Position numbers and translations under genes: made by a program. Positions 49,925 to 59,468 of a stretch of 64,000 nt of DNA are shown here, in pieces. The DNA is from Paenibacillus ottowii (GTDB taxonomy: Bacteria; Bacillota; Bacilli; Paenibacillales; Paenibacillaceae): positions 186,001 through 250,000 of the forward strand of contig NZ_VIJZ01000008.1 in the NCBI RefSeq assembly GCF_006874425.1. The letters are read 5' to 3'. The notes under the pieces were generated by a model. The model made no database searches and was not told the origin of the DNA. It saw only the letters and a program-made list of their open reading frames with translations. Within the stretch, counting starts at the first letter, position 1; each line of letters begins with the position of its first letter.

Positions 49925-51391
49925 TCAACCGCCATAAATGCTATAAGCAAAGTGATATACAATATCTGTGGCTGTAAGCGAAGTACCTGACACCTGGGCA
50001 GCTACACCTGAAAGATCATAGTAATGTGTAAAACTTATGGGTCCCGACAAGTATTCCGCAATACTTCCCGTAGAATGCGGCAAGGAAAGGGTCACACTAA
50101 AGGCTCCATTTTGATCCGTATAACCAGTGCCTGTACGAGTTCGATTCCCGCTGCTTTCAGTCCAGTTCTGGTTCAACCATGTCACATTAACTGGCGCATT
50201 TACTACGGGGTAATTATCCGTTGTAGTAACGACACCCTTTACAGTCAGGTTGGTGTTTCCATTAACCCGATAATGACGACCGTAAGAGTAGGATGGATAA
50301 TCATTCGGACCGTTTTTTGAGTCGTAACCGTTAATTACAATTTTACCAGCACGAAGTACTGGTTTAAGTGTCAGTGCATATAAGTGATCAGCTGAAAACT
50401 GATTTGTCGTGTACACTCGCACATAGTAGGTTCCCGTATTCAAGGTAACATTATGATTGGTTTGAGGCAGAAGCACCATTTGGTTGCCACTAAGAGCCCC
50501 GTAAACTTCCGCTTTGTAACCGTAGCTTTCTGAAGTGCTGTCCAGTTTGACATTCAAACCATCATAATTGCGATTCGCAGGAATTGTGATTTGATACCAA
50601 TCGTTGTCAATTCCTGAATGAATAGAGCGTGAATTAAGGGTAGCTCCCCCTGTACTAAATGTAAAGTTGTAGGCATGAAAAGCACTCTCATCCGGTTCAT
50701 AAGCATCATATTGAGAGCTTACATCCACAGTTAAATAGAAAGGGTCATTTATGCTTGATCCCTTTTTGGAATGGACTGCAATTGCGTAAGCCTTTTCAAA
50801 TCCAGCGGCATTACGTATTCCTACGTTTTCAGGAAGGGACGCAGACCCATGTTCATACTTGTTAAAATAGGTTCCGTAGGTGGAGGCATCAATAGCATTG
50901 GGGTTGATATCCCCTGTCGTCATATCAAATTCGTACAAGTATAAGTCATAGTCAAGCTGTTCTGAAAATGGACCATCCAACTGTGCCTGCAACAATTCAC
51001 CTGGCTTCACATAAATCGGATATAAAAACTGTGTACCTCCCTCCTGTGTAATCGTACCGGAGTACGTAGCAGAGGAAGCTGTAACTACCGTTGGACTTGC
51101 TTTCAGGGAAGAAATGGCCTCCTTTTTCAAAGAGAATGTCTCTGGTGCTTTGAAATTGATATTTTCCTGCATGTTATAAACTGAGGATGTAATACCTTCA
51201 GGCTTGTCCACCCGGGTTAGATGCTCAATAATATTTTCTTCATTCGTTGTTAGCTGAAAACTGGAATCAGCTTCAACAGCTTGTTTTTCCTTGTCAATCT
51301 CTGTGCCTTGACTCGCGTTTGCAGTCATCCCAAAAGCAAACAGTAGCATCAAGCTTAGCATAACTGAAATAGCCTTTCTGAACCTCTTCAT
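49925..51391 (-). CDS. Secreted protein with PPC-type and Ig-like domains
   Basis: A 488-residue protein. Signal peptide 1-27 (SVMLSLMLLFAFGMTANAS). Two PPC-like beta sandwiches (about 100-230 and 230-365: FLYPIYVKPGELLQAQLDG, NDWYQITIPANRNYDGLNV) and a C-terminal Ig-like domain (about 380-460, APVNVTWLNQNWTES). No peptidase motif found, so it is not a protease by itself. Start at 51,391 after GAGGGG. A decayed second copy lies upstream. Confidence 0.65.
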   Translation of the reverse strand: MKRFRKAISVMLSLMLLFAFGMTANASQGTEIDKEKQAVEADSSFQLTTNEENIIEHLTRVDKPEGITSSVYNMQENINFKAPETFSLKKEAISSLKASPTVVTASSATYSGTITQEGGTQFLYPIYVKPGELLQAQLDGPFSEQLDYDLYLYEFDMTTGDINPNAIDASTYGTYFNKYEHGSASLPENVGIRNAAGFEKAYAIAVHSKKGSSINDPFYLTVDVSSQYDAYEPDESAFHAYNFTFSTGGATLNSRSIHSGIDNDWYQITIPANRNYDGLNVKLDSTSESYGYKAEVYGALSGNQMVLLPQTNHNVTLNTGTYYVRVYTTNQFSADHLYALTLKPVLRAGKIVINGYDSKNGPNDYPSYSYGRHYRVNGNTNLTVKGVVTTTDNYPVVNAPVNVTWLNQNWTESSGNRTRTGTGYTDQNGAFSVTLSLPHSTGSIAEYLSGPISFTHYYDLSGVAAQVSGTSLTATDIVYHFAYSIYGG

Positions 51392-51589
51392 ACTGAAATC
51401 CCCTCTCAAATGGTTTAAGGAATTCCCGCTATCCCCGGATAAACCAGGGCGATTTCTAGGCTGTATGGCTCTATCATAAATCATCTTTGATTCTATTGGA
51501 ATATATTATGCAAAAGATTTTCTATTTGTAATCTGTGAAAATAAGACCATTTTCTTATCCTTGGTAAATAAACACGGCTGAATACTGAC

Positions 51590-51815
51590 TTGTGCTTTCC
51601 TAGCTTCACATTTAATGTATCATTATTACGGCTAGCGGGTACTGTGACTTGATATCAGGCCCTTCTTGGCATGAACTACAAGTACGTTAGCCTTTTCAGC
51701 TCCGGTCGAGCTGCGAGCTCGTTCACTGTCACCTCGAAAGATAACAGGTTCATTGAGTTTACTTTAACTGGAACCATGTTTTAAACCTTTTCATACTGAA
51801 TCTCCTCTCAAATTT
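51590..51815 (-). pseudogene. Decayed fragments of a second copy of the secreted protein gene
   Basis: No intact frame. Segments match the neighbour: the start region (CTTTTCATACTGAA with TCTCCTCTCAAA, compare 51,383-51,410), the stretch around GCATGAACTACAAGTACGTT against GGAATGGACTGCAATTGCGT at 50,767, and TTTAATGTATCATTATTACG against the 50,553 region. Much of the gene between is gone. Confidence 0.55.
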
Positions 51816-51920
51816 ATTAGAAGAAATTCATCATTTCTTAAATATGTACTGGAAAATCTAAGATGCCTAGCTTTACCATAAAGTAATACTGGTTAATATA
51901 GAAAATATTATTCTAAGGTT

Positions 51921-53513
51921 TTATTTTGGTATCCCTTGTATCCAGTTGGTGCTTTGACCTGCGGGTTCCCTCAAACTATCATGAACATAGGCTACGTGTC
52001 GATCGCTCGTAAGTATGGTCAAATAATCTCCCGCCAGTAAGAGCATCTCTCCATCAGGAATTTTTTCATCCGATCCACGCTTAACAGAAACAATGAGACA
52101 GTGAACAGGCCACTGAAAATCCTTGATCTGTGTACCGTCCAAACGAGATCCCTGAAGAATAGGTAGTTCAAATATAACTTTGCTTGATGATTGCTCCGCT
52201 TCATCCCTTTCCTTTCTTTGATACAAAAAGCGCTCCAGCAGAACTTCATACACCGGATGAGAGCGGAACAACTCGGCCGTCATGTAGGCAACGAGGCAGA
52301 CAACACCTGTAGATAGTAGATTAGCGAAGTTGCCTGTCATTTCGGTAATCAATATGATTCCAGTAATAGGAGCCTTCAAGCTCGCTGTAAGGTAGCCTGC
52401 CATCGCCAAAATCAAAAAACTACTTTCGCTAAGTGCAGACATCCCCCATAATCCATTTATGAACTTGCTATACATCACACCAATTAAGGCTCCAATCACG
52501 AGCATAGGTAAAAAGATTCCACCAGGAGCAGAAGAACCGTAACTGAGCATCGTGAATAAAAACTTAAATATTAAGATAACAAGAAGAAATTTCAACGAAA
52601 AAGAATCTGCTATCAAATCGTTCACCAGGCTATTTCCGCCCCCAAGCAGTAATGGCAAGGTTAGTCCCAGCACTCCAGCCATTACAAAAGGGAGAATGGG
52701 TCTATGAGAAGCAGGCAGCCAGGTCATTTTTTGATAGAAGTCTTGAAAGGCATATATAAACTTATTAAACACAACTCCCATAATACCCACAATAATACCT
52801 AAAACAAGCAAATGAATGTACTGATTCAGTGGAACAGGTCCGACATTCATAAAGTGAAAAATGGGGCCCATTCCAAAAAATTCTTTGGATACAAAATCAG
52901 CCACCAGTGATGAAGCGAGTGACGCAATCAGGATAAGAGGCGAGAAATTCAAATGTATTTCTTCCAACGCAAAAATGACCCCTGCAATGGGTGCATTAAA
53001 GGCCGCTGCCAGTCCAGCGCTTGCTCCGCAGGTGATCAGAATATTTTCTTCTGTTTTCGATTTACTCATCAAACGACTAAACCCCTGGGCAGTTAGAGCC
53101 CCGATTTGAATAGAAGGACCTTCTCTACCTAAGGACAAACCGGAACCAATACTAATAGCACCTCCCACAAATTTAGCCGTAACAGCCTTCCACCAATTCA
53201 TATGGAGCTTGTTTTGTAAAACCGCCTTTACTTGGGGAATCCCACTACCAGAAATAGCAGGCTGTTTTTTGACGAGCATTCCCGTTACCCATCCGGATAT
53301 CACTAATATCACGAACCATAACGGAATAATCCATATATGGCGCAATTGATAGTGATAAAATCCAAGAACACAATCCAGAACTTCTTCCAACACAAATCGG
53401 AACAACACAACCACGCTACCAGATAACAAGCCAACCATTACGCCGCCTATCAAGAGTCGGAATTTAAAATTAAACCAGATCGCCAGTGTTTTATGTGTAT
53501 CATTTCTATCCAT
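51921..53513 (-). CDS. ClC-family chloride channel / antiporter with RCK-type tail
   Basis: A 530-residue membrane protein. ClC signatures: GSGIPQ at 89-94, GREGPS at 129-134 with the gating glutamate, and GGIFLPMLVIGA further on. About ten to twelve membrane segments to about residue 430, then a TrkA-C-like cytoplasmic domain (about 445-515, MLLLAGDYLTILTSDRHV). Probably exchanges chloride for protons. Ribosome site is weak. Confidence 0.85.
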   Translation of the reverse strand: MDRNDTHKTLAIWFNFKFRLLIGGVMVGLLSGSVVVLFRFVLEEVLDCVLGFYHYQLRHIWIIPLWFVILVISGWVTGMLVKKQPAISGSGIPQVKAVLQNKLHMNWWKAVTAKFVGGAISIGSGLSLGREGPSIQIGALTAQGFSRLMSKSKTEENILITCGASAGLAAAFNAPIAGVIFALEEIHLNFSPLILIASLASSLVADFVSKEFFGMGPIFHFMNVGPVPLNQYIHLLVLGIIVGIMGVVFNKFIYAFQDFYQKMTWLPASHRPILPFVMAGVLGLTLPLLLGGGNSLVNDLIADSFSLKFLLVILIFKFLFTMLSYGSSAPGGIFLPMLVIGALIGVMYSKFINGLWGMSALSESSFLILAMAGYLTASLKAPITGIILITEMTGNFANLLSTGVVCLVAYMTAELFRSHPVYEVLLERFLYQRKERDEAEQSSSKVIFELPILQGSRLDGTQIKDFQWPVHCLIVSVKRGSDEKIPDGEMLLLAGDYLTILTSDRHVAYVHDSLREPAGQSTNWIQGIPK

Positions 53514-53723
53514 TCACAAAACCTACTTCACTTCAATTTTAGGAATGGCTAATATGATAATTCATTGTCACCTATCTCTGCAATAAATTATATCACAGTC
53601 TGAATATTTGCCAGCACTTCCTATAGTGTTCATAGATCGAGCATATCCTCGTCCATACGCCCCATCCGTACAGTATTTTCTCCGTGCTCTTTTCATCTTT
53701 TGGCTTCAATGGACATAAAGTAG

Positions 53724-54029
53724 ATGCTATCGTATAGGTCAACTTTGGGGGTGAAAATAGATCCTATAGCAATTAAATACGAAATAACAGTTGAAGCAGT
53801 AAAGACGGAAACACCCGAAGTACGAGCTGTCCACGAAACCTACATCAAGGCAGTTAGCACTCAAAAGGAAGCACTCATTACGATGGTTGATGCGTTGGAA
53901 AAAGGGGATCTGAACTTAATTAATGAGGGTAACACCAAGCTAAGCGAGGGTAAAAAGCTATTCAGAGATTTTGGTGAACAGGTTAACACACTTGCCAAAG
54001 AGCACGACGTGAAGATCAATAAGAAATAA
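53724..54029 (+). CDS. Hypothetical protein, about 101 residues
   Basis: Unrecognised, helical and charged. Start uncertain: ATG 53,724 or GTG 53,751. Helical parts ETPEVRAVHETYIKAVSTQK and LFRDFGEQVNTLAKEHDVKI. Followed by a strong terminator. Lone gene against its neighbours. Confidence 0.55.
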   Translation: MLSYRSTLGVKIDPIAIKYEITVEAVKTETPEVRAVHETYIKAVSTQKEALITMVDALEKGDLNLINEGNTKLSEGKKLFRDFGEQVNTLAKEHDVKINKK

Positions 54030-54033
54030 ATTT

Positions 54034-54061
54034 TTAAAGCTCCCATTTGGGGAGCTTTTTG
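54034..54061. terminator. Terminator between convergent genes
   Basis: AAAGCTCCC/GGGGAGCTTT with TTTT on the plus strand and A/T-rich ends on both sides. Confidence 0.75.
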
Positions 54062-54067
54062 TATATC

Positions 54068-54898
54068 CTAGGAATACTCGAAACAAATTACCGCTTTCTT
54101 TAATTCTCTATCGTAAAATAAATAGACGGCATCCGCTCCAAACGCTTGAAAATAATACCCGGTGAAAGAACCGATATATGTAAATGTCTCACCATTGGCA
54201 CGTTTAGGCACATGAAGCAAGTTAGTTTGCTCGAACTTGAGCATCTCTTCCACGGATTCGTCATATTCCTTGATGTAGTTTTGGGCCTCATCAGACTGAA
54301 ATGCGATATCATCCAGAATACCGTTGACTTCGGGAAAGCTTAGCCCCCAACCGCTGGATTGCTTTTCCTCAAAATCGTGGGTGAGCTCTTCTACAGACTT
54401 TTTGGCCTCTCCAAAGGAGGAATAAGGATAGATTTTATTATTTTCTAAGAAAAATGCTTTGCGAGCTTCGTAGTCTTGTTCATTAGCTATGTAGACCTGT
54501 TCCAGTCCGCCCAACGCCATGACTTCTCTCTTCATGCGTAGGTACGCTTTATCTCCGGTAGATTTCAGCGCCTCATAGGTGTCTTCCAATCGCTCTTTCT
54601 GATGAAGACTAAAATAATTCCAGTCTGCTTCGAATTTGTATTTGCCGTCAATTACATCGAATCCCAGCATATCTTCCTTGGTATATAAGGTATGAAATTG
54701 CTGAGTATTTTCACCCACACAGCCTTCGTGGATTTCTTTTACGGAAACAAAATGAAGCCACTCGTCCTGCTCTGGAAATAAAAATTGGAGATTAATCGAG
54801 CAGATTGGCAGAAAGTGCTTGCGGTGATGTTCAAGATCGCTGGCAAATACGTCCTCGTATGCTGGAAAATGTTTGATAAATCTCTCAGGTATGTTCAT
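54068..54898 (-). CDS. Hypothetical protein of the Thg1-kinase operon
   Basis: A 276-residue soluble protein, not recognised. Starts at 54,898, ten bases after the kinase stop, with AGGGGGAG before it. Sequence is rich in aromatic and acidic residues (EQDEWLHFVSVKEIHEG, FTYIGSFTGYYFQAFG). Position in an apparent RNA-end-processing operon suggests a regulator, substrate factor or immunity-like partner; a role is not shown. Confidence 0.55.
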   Translation of the reverse strand: MNIPERFIKHFPAYEDVFASDLEHHRKHFLPICSINLQFLFPEQDEWLHFVSVKEIHEGCVGENTQQFHTLYTKEDMLGFDVIDGKYKFEADWNYFSLHQKERLEDTYEALKSTGDKAYLRMKREVMALGGLEQVYIANEQDYEARKAFFLENNKIYPYSSFGEAKKSVEELTHDFEEKQSSGWGLSFPEVNGILDDIAFQSDEAQNYIKEYDESVEEMLKFEQTNLLHVPKRANGETFTYIGSFTGYYFQAFGADAVYLFYDRELKKAVICFEYS

Positions 54899-54908
54899 GG
54901 TACTCCCC

Positions 54909-55361
54909 CTATATTGTATGGTTTTCCGGCAGTCTTCTGATCTGAAATGTTCCTTCATTGGAAATCACGCTATAGAGTTCATCAAATCCTTCTTCGTAAC
55001 TTGGGACCTCTAGTTTACTCATTACACTTTTAATACCAATTTCAGGAATATACTCTTTGCCTGTGCGCTGCTCATTACGCTTAATAGATTCAGCATAATC
55101 GGGTTCAAAGTAGTAGCCAATGATTTTAAACCCCTTATTTTTACAAGCATCTATATATTTTTTTCGTTCTTCAACTGTTGGATTGGTATTGTCCACTACA
55201 AAACGCTGCATCGTTTCGATGGAGGCCTGAAGGTATATATTTTCCCTATTTCGTGTTTTCAGCATATCCAGATTTATTCGCATATGTGTTTTGAAGAATC
55301 GTTCTTTATAAAAAGTCGACTTGCCCGAAGCCTGAATTCCTATAAAAATGACACACTCCAA
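54909..55361 (-). CDS. P-loop kinase (polynucleotide-kinase-like)
   Basis: A 150-residue kinase-fold protein. Walker A GIQASGKST at 8-16; a lid-like segment with RNEQRTGKEY; an Asp in VVDNTNPTVEERKKYID region. This resembles T4 PNK-type or related small ATPases that phosphorylate nucleic acid ends. TTG start three bases after the Thg1-like gene's stop, so the two are in one operon. It would make the 5' phosphate or process ends used by the polymerase; inferred. Confidence 0.7.
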   Translation of the reverse strand: MECVIFIGIQASGKSTFYKERFFKTHMRINLDMLKTRNRENIYLQASIETMQRFVVDNTNPTVEERKKYIDACKNKGFKIIGYYFEPDYAESIKRNEQRTGKEYIPEIGIKSVMSKLEVPSYEEGFDELYSVISNEGTFQIRRLPENHTI

Positions 55362-55364
55362 ACC

Positions 55365-56102
55365 TCACACATCCTTGTCCAAGTATACATACTGGTTAAT
55401 ATAATCTCTATTTTGTGAAAAGATTGGCGTCTCATGATCAACATCCCACTTACTTCTGATAGCTTCTCCTTTGTTATACTGTTGTTTGGTAATACAGATT
55501 CCCCGCTTTTGCCAGACGGGAAGGTCGTTCCAGTTCAGTCCTTTTTCCACAAAAAGCTTGTCTTGGAGCTGACTTCCGTTCAATCCTTGTAGTTCTGAAT
55601 GCTTGAAATGAGCTTGAGCTACCATAGAAATGCTGTTTTTAGTAGCATCTTGTTGTCTCCATAGAAAGTAGTTGGCAACCTCATCATGGGGTAAAACCCA
55701 TGCTCTTGCATCAAAAGTAGCTAGAGGTTGATCCGGATAAACTTTCCGGATTTCTTCATTAAATTTGGCAGTAGCCAGAGAGGCAGATATAGACACCATC
55801 TTTTGAAGATTATTTTCAAACCAAGATTGTGTCGTTAATTTGTCGTAATTCGTAAGAAGTAGGGAAATTTCATCACTCTGATGGTACACCAATTTACAGC
55901 CCATAATATTATAGGCCAAATATTTGCACGTCTCCCACAATGCAAAGATTAGCTTCTCATCAAAAGGTTTCGTCATCCCACGTGTAAAGGTATGAAAATG
56001 AGCACCATCGATTCTTATAATTACGGGTAAACGGCGGGGCAGACTTAATCTATAAGCATTTTCATATTCCTTCATTCTATTTCCAAAATCATCTTTTTTC
56101 AT
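55365..56102 (-). CDS. Thg1-like 3'-5' RNA polymerase (TLP)
   Basis: A 245-residue protein of the tRNA-His guanylyltransferase superfamily. Catalytic metal sites in RIDGAHFHTF (Asp32) and HQSDEISLLL (Asp77); further family blocks FDARAWVLPHDEVANYFLW and QDATKNSISMVAQAHF. Bacterial members add nucleotides to the 5' ends of truncated tRNAs, that is they repair them from a template. The kinase gene next to it fits that role. AAGGAG precedes the ATG. Confidence 0.85.
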   Translation of the reverse strand: MKKDDFGNRMKEYENAYRLSLPRRLPVIIRIDGAHFHTFTRGMTKPFDEKLIFALWETCKYLAYNIMGCKLVYHQSDEISLLLTNYDKLTTQSWFENNLQKMVSISASLATAKFNEEIRKVYPDQPLATFDARAWVLPHDEVANYFLWRQQDATKNSISMVAQAHFKHSELQGLNGSQLQDKLFVEKGLNWNDLPVWQKRGICITKQQYNKGEAIRSKWDVDHETPIFSQNRDYINQYVYLDKDV

Positions 56103-56174
56103 AAACTATGTAACTCCTTCACTTTTCATAGCATCTATTTCCCGAGTGTTAGGATGTAAACTCCAGATTTCCTT

Positions 56175-56522
56175 TTATTTCACAGTAATATTGTCCTCAA
56201 ATACAAAAACAGAGATGGCTATATCTTCTTCCACTTTAATATCTGAAAAGAGATGCAGTAAGCGGGAATCCATATAATCCTCCAGTTCTTTATTGAACTG
56301 TACAGGATAGATTTTTTGTACCATTTTGGTTCGAGCTGCATGCACCATCTCTCTTCCTGCATCCTCTTGCGCAAGAAACTTCTCCGATGGAGTTAAATTG
56401 CCGTATAGCATTGTGATGGCCATATTATCTACAAAGGTTGTATGTATGCGTTCCGGGCCTTTTCCAAATAGCTCTTTACGTACTTTGCGAATAATTTCGT
56501 TAAAACCCGTTTCCTTTCTCAT
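56175..56522 (-). CDS. DUF2294 family protein
   Basis: A 115-residue protein with the family signature GKGPERIHTTFVDNMAITML and LTPSEKFLAQEDAGREMV. Widespread in Bacilli; role not known. Start at 56,522 chosen because GGAGAG precedes it. Confidence 0.75.
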   Translation of the reverse strand: MRKETGFNEIIRKVRKELFGKGPERIHTTFVDNMAITMLYGNLTPSEKFLAQEDAGREMVHAARTKMVQKIYPVQFNKELEDYMDSRLLHLFSDIKVEEDIAISVFVFEDNITVK

Positions 56523-56644
56523 ATCGCACCGCTCTCCTAAATCTACTAAAATCCTTACTATTTCCATCATAACCGATTCCTATCATATAAAACAGTGATG
56601 AAGCGAAAGTGATTCTTGGAACATACTTGCCATAGGACTTCATA

Positions 56645-56680
56645 GAAAAGAAAATACAGCCCGCCCAATCGGACAGACTG
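56645..56680 (-). terminator. Terminator of the molybdate operon
   Basis: CAGTCTGTCC and GGGCGGGCTG pair with G-T steps around GATT; TTTTCTTTT follows on the minus strand. Confidence 0.6.
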
Positions 56681-56704
56681 CGTATATTACTAAATACAAA
56701 CAGA

Positions 56705-57370
56705 TTAATCCTTCACCAATCGATTCGATAGCATCAACATCATAAAAGAGAATAATATGATAACGGCCACCCAGCTCCAGGAGAGTGTCATATTTCCGAC
56801 CTCGGACGCGGTGTAAATCGCTGTAGGCAGAGTTTGAGTTTGCTCCGGAATATTGCCCGCAAGCATCAGCGTAGCACCAAATTCCCCTAACCCTCGGGCA
56901 AATCCGAGAATGTACCCTGAAATAAGCGGTCGGTAAGCAAGGGGCATCGTAATATGACGAAACACTTGCCATTCGTTGGCACCTTGCGCGCGTGCAGCCT
57001 GCTCTATCTCGGGATCTACAGCTTCAAAGCCTGCCTTGATCGTCCGGTAAGCCAGTGGAAAAGCAACAACTACGGCCGCCACCACGGCGGCTCCCCACGT
57101 AAATACAATCGTCTGCTGGAACAGGCTTTCAAATGCAGTGCCAATCCAGCTTTTCCTTCCCAGCAAGATGAGTAAAATAAAGCCGACAACAGTGGGTGGC
57201 AAAACGAGCGGAAGAAGTAGGATGGTCTCAATCACGCTGATTCCTCTTCGCAGCTTGCAGTTCGCCATCATTCGGGCTACCACAGTAGCTAGTAAAAAGA
57301 CAATGATGCTGGCAACAACAGCGACTTTAACAGATACGATAACCGGAGGAAGAAAAGCCGACCAATCCAA
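56705..57370 (-). CDS. modB: Molybdate ABC transporter permease ModB
   Basis: A 221-residue permease with five to six membrane helices. The EAA loop AAARAQGANEWQVFRHITMP style motif is seen as ARAQGANEWQVFRHITMPLA; near the end GLGEFGATLMLAGN and ETQTLPTAIY are typical of ModB. Follows modA by 28 bases. No ModC ATPase gene lies in the window; it may be elsewhere or shared. Confidence 0.9.
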   Translation of the reverse strand: MDWSAFLPPVIVSVKVAVVASIIVFLLATVVARMMANCKLRRGISVIETILLLPLVLPPTVVGFILLILLGRKSWIGTAFESLFQQTIVFTWGAAVVAAVVVAFPLAYRTIKAGFEAVDPEIEQAARAQGANEWQVFRHITMPLAYRPLISGYILGFARGLGEFGATLMLAGNIPEQTQTLPTAIYTASEVGNMTLSWSWVAVIILFSFMMLMLSNRLVKD

Positions 57371-57398
57371 CGGAATCCCCCTCCTTTATCTGTGAATT

Positions 57399-58214
57399 CT
57401 ATTTCTTTTCTGTTGGAGCAGAAAATCCATCTTTACTGAATACGCTCATGGCTTCATCTGTACGCAGAAAATCGACAAACTCGCCTGCTTCCTTGCTGTG
57501 TTTGGTTGCTTTTACAATACCTTCCGGATACAGGATAGGTGCATGCAATTCCTCAGGTACTTCTAGTGCTACGACTGTTTTATCGGATGATTTGGCATCC
57601 GTCAAATAAACGAGTCCAGCATCGGCATTGCCTGTTTCAACATAGTTTAATACTTGTCTTACGTCTTTGGCGAACACCATCTTCGGTTCCAGCTTGTCCC
57701 ATAATCCTGCCTTTGTCAGCGACTCTTTGGAATATTGTCCGGCAGGAACGGTAGTAGGCTCCCCAACCGCAAGCTTCATAAAAGAAGGACTTGTCAGATC
57801 ATTGAGTGTCATGCTCTTATTATCTGTACTCTTCGCCTTATCTTGTGGAACAACCACAACCAGTTTATTTTGGAGCAGTACGCTATCTTTTTCTACCAAA
57901 GAAGCATCGGTTAAAGCCTTCATTTGTTTCATACCTGCCGATATAAATACGTCAGCGGGTGCACCCTGCTCAATTTGTTTTTGTAAAGTACCGGATGAAG
58001 CATAGTTAAAGGTAAGCTTGATATCTGGATGCTGCTGTTCATACTGTGCCTTGAGCGTATTCAGACTATCTTGAAGACTCGCAGCGGCAGATACGATCAA
58101 CTCTGTTTTGGGCGCAGATGCTGTCGACTGTACAGCAGCTTGAGACGAGCATCCAGCCAGCACCCATGCCAACAATCCAACGAATGTGAATATGTACCCG
58201 AATCTCTTTTTCAA
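57399..58214 (-). CDS. modA: Molybdate-binding lipoprotein ModA
   Basis: A 271-residue lipoprotein. Lipobox LAGC at 19-22. The binding protein has AAASLQDSLNTLKAQYEQQH, TFNYASSGTLQKQIEQGAPA and a later VPAGQYSKESL, as in ModA. Binds molybdate or tungstate outside the membrane and hands it to ModB. Lies between moeB and modB in one leftward unit. Confidence 0.9.
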   Translation of the reverse strand: MKKRFGYIFTFVGLLAWVLAGCSSQAAVQSTASAPKTELIVSAAASLQDSLNTLKAQYEQQHPDIKLTFNYASSGTLQKQIEQGAPADVFISAGMKQMKALTDASLVEKDSVLLQNKLVVVVPQDKAKSTDNKSMTLNDLTSPSFMKLAVGEPTTVPAGQYSKESLTKAGLWDKLEPKMVFAKDVRQVLNYVETGNADAGLVYLTDAKSSDKTVVALEVPEELHAPILYPEGIVKATKHSKEAGEFVDFLRTDEAMSVFSKDGFSAPTEKK

Positions 58215-58289
58215 CTTTTTCTTCCCCTATCCTCTAAATTCCGTAATGAGGTGACAGTGTGCATCTCATTAAGTTCTAAATCTATTGGG

Positions 58290-59378
58290 TCAACCCAAAT
58301 ATTTGTGATAAATAGACCTCGCCTCGGCAATATCCTTGGTGCCATGGATCAAAACACGTCCATCCTGAAAAAGAACCAACCGATGCGCTCCAATGACAAC
58401 GGACACTAGATATGGATTATGCTCCACTTTGCCTCCCTGACGGGATAGCAGACGGGCCGCTTCGTTCAGATTGCGTGCAGCGCCCATGACCGGTCGGATC
58501 TGAACCGTATCACGTCCGCACAGTACAGCCGTTTTAGCCTGGTGCTCTGATTGTAAAAATGGATATACTGGATGCTCCCCACACGTCGGGCAATCCGCTT
58601 TTTTCATAGCGCTGATTTGAATCGCCTGATGTTGATTATTCCATAGATCAAAGGAAATTAGCTTGCCTTGTAAGGCTGGATTGTCTCCAGTCAACAGCTT
58701 TAATGCTTCGGCGCTCTGGTAAGCCGCTACCATCTGTACAGCCGGGCTGATCACCCCGACCGTATCACAGGTCGCACCGCCGAGCGGTACAGTTCCCAGC
58801 AGACAATGCAGACAGGGTGTCTGTCCTGGAACAATCGTAAAGGTTGTTCCGTAACTGCCTACACACGCTCCGTAAATCCAAGGGATTTGGTGCTTGACGG
58901 CGTAATCGTTCAACAGCAGACGTGTATCGAAATTATCTGTGGCATCTACAATAAGGTCCACCCCTGCCGCAATATCGCCGATTTCCTCCAGCGATACATC
59001 TTGGACGAGCGCACGGATGTCCACGTCCGAGTTGATATGCTGCAATCGCCTCTGGGCGGCCACTGCCTTGGGTATCTGTTCACGGGCATTCGCTTCGTCA
59101 TAGAGCTGCTGGCGTTGCAGGTTGCTCCAATCTACATAATCCCGGTCTACCAACGTCAGCCGTCCGATACCCGCCCGCACCAGCATGTCCGCGTTGGCCG
59201 TCCCCAGTGCTCCAGCACCTACCATTAACACATGCTTGCTGCGGATATTTTTTTGTCCTGCTGGCCCGATTTTTCCAAATAGCTCTTGCCTTGAGTATCG
59301 GGCGTGTGAGGCCTGCGTGTGTGCTTCTGCATCCGCATCCGTTTTTGGGTCCTTTTTCATTTCAGACATGTCAGACAT
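58290..59378 (-). CDS. moeB: Molybdopterin synthase adenylyltransferase MoeB-like
   Basis: A 362-residue ThiF/MoeB enzyme. Nucleotide site VGAGALGTANADMLVRAG; Asp/Arg region RDYVDWSNLQRQQLY; zinc pairs CLHC and CPTC; Cys in GGATCDTVG. It activates the MoaD C-terminus as adenylate. A C-terminal extension of about 80 residues follows the family domain but carries no rhodanese motif. Start at 59,378 chosen for GGGGGCG before it. Could also serve ThiS; the moaD/moaE neighbours favour MoeB. Confidence 0.85.
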   Translation of the reverse strand: MSDMSEMKKDPKTDADAEAHTQASHARYSRQELFGKIGPAGQKNIRSKHVLMVGAGALGTANADMLVRAGIGRLTLVDRDYVDWSNLQRQQLYDEANAREQIPKAVAAQRRLQHINSDVDIRALVQDVSLEEIGDIAAGVDLIVDATDNFDTRLLLNDYAVKHQIPWIYGACVGSYGTTFTIVPGQTPCLHCLLGTVPLGGATCDTVGVISPAVQMVAAYQSAEALKLLTGDNPALQGKLISFDLWNNQHQAIQISAMKKADCPTCGEHPVYPFLQSEHQAKTAVLCGRDTVQIRPVMGAARNLNEAARLLSRQGGKVEHNPYLVSVVIGAHRLVLFQDGRVLIHGTKDIAEARSIYHKYLG

Positions 59379-59468
59379 GTAATTTACGCCCCCATACTTC
59401 TTATCCTTTAATTGCTGCAAGCTGATCAGACAAGATAAAAGTCCAGATGTCCCCACCTAACTCGAAAG

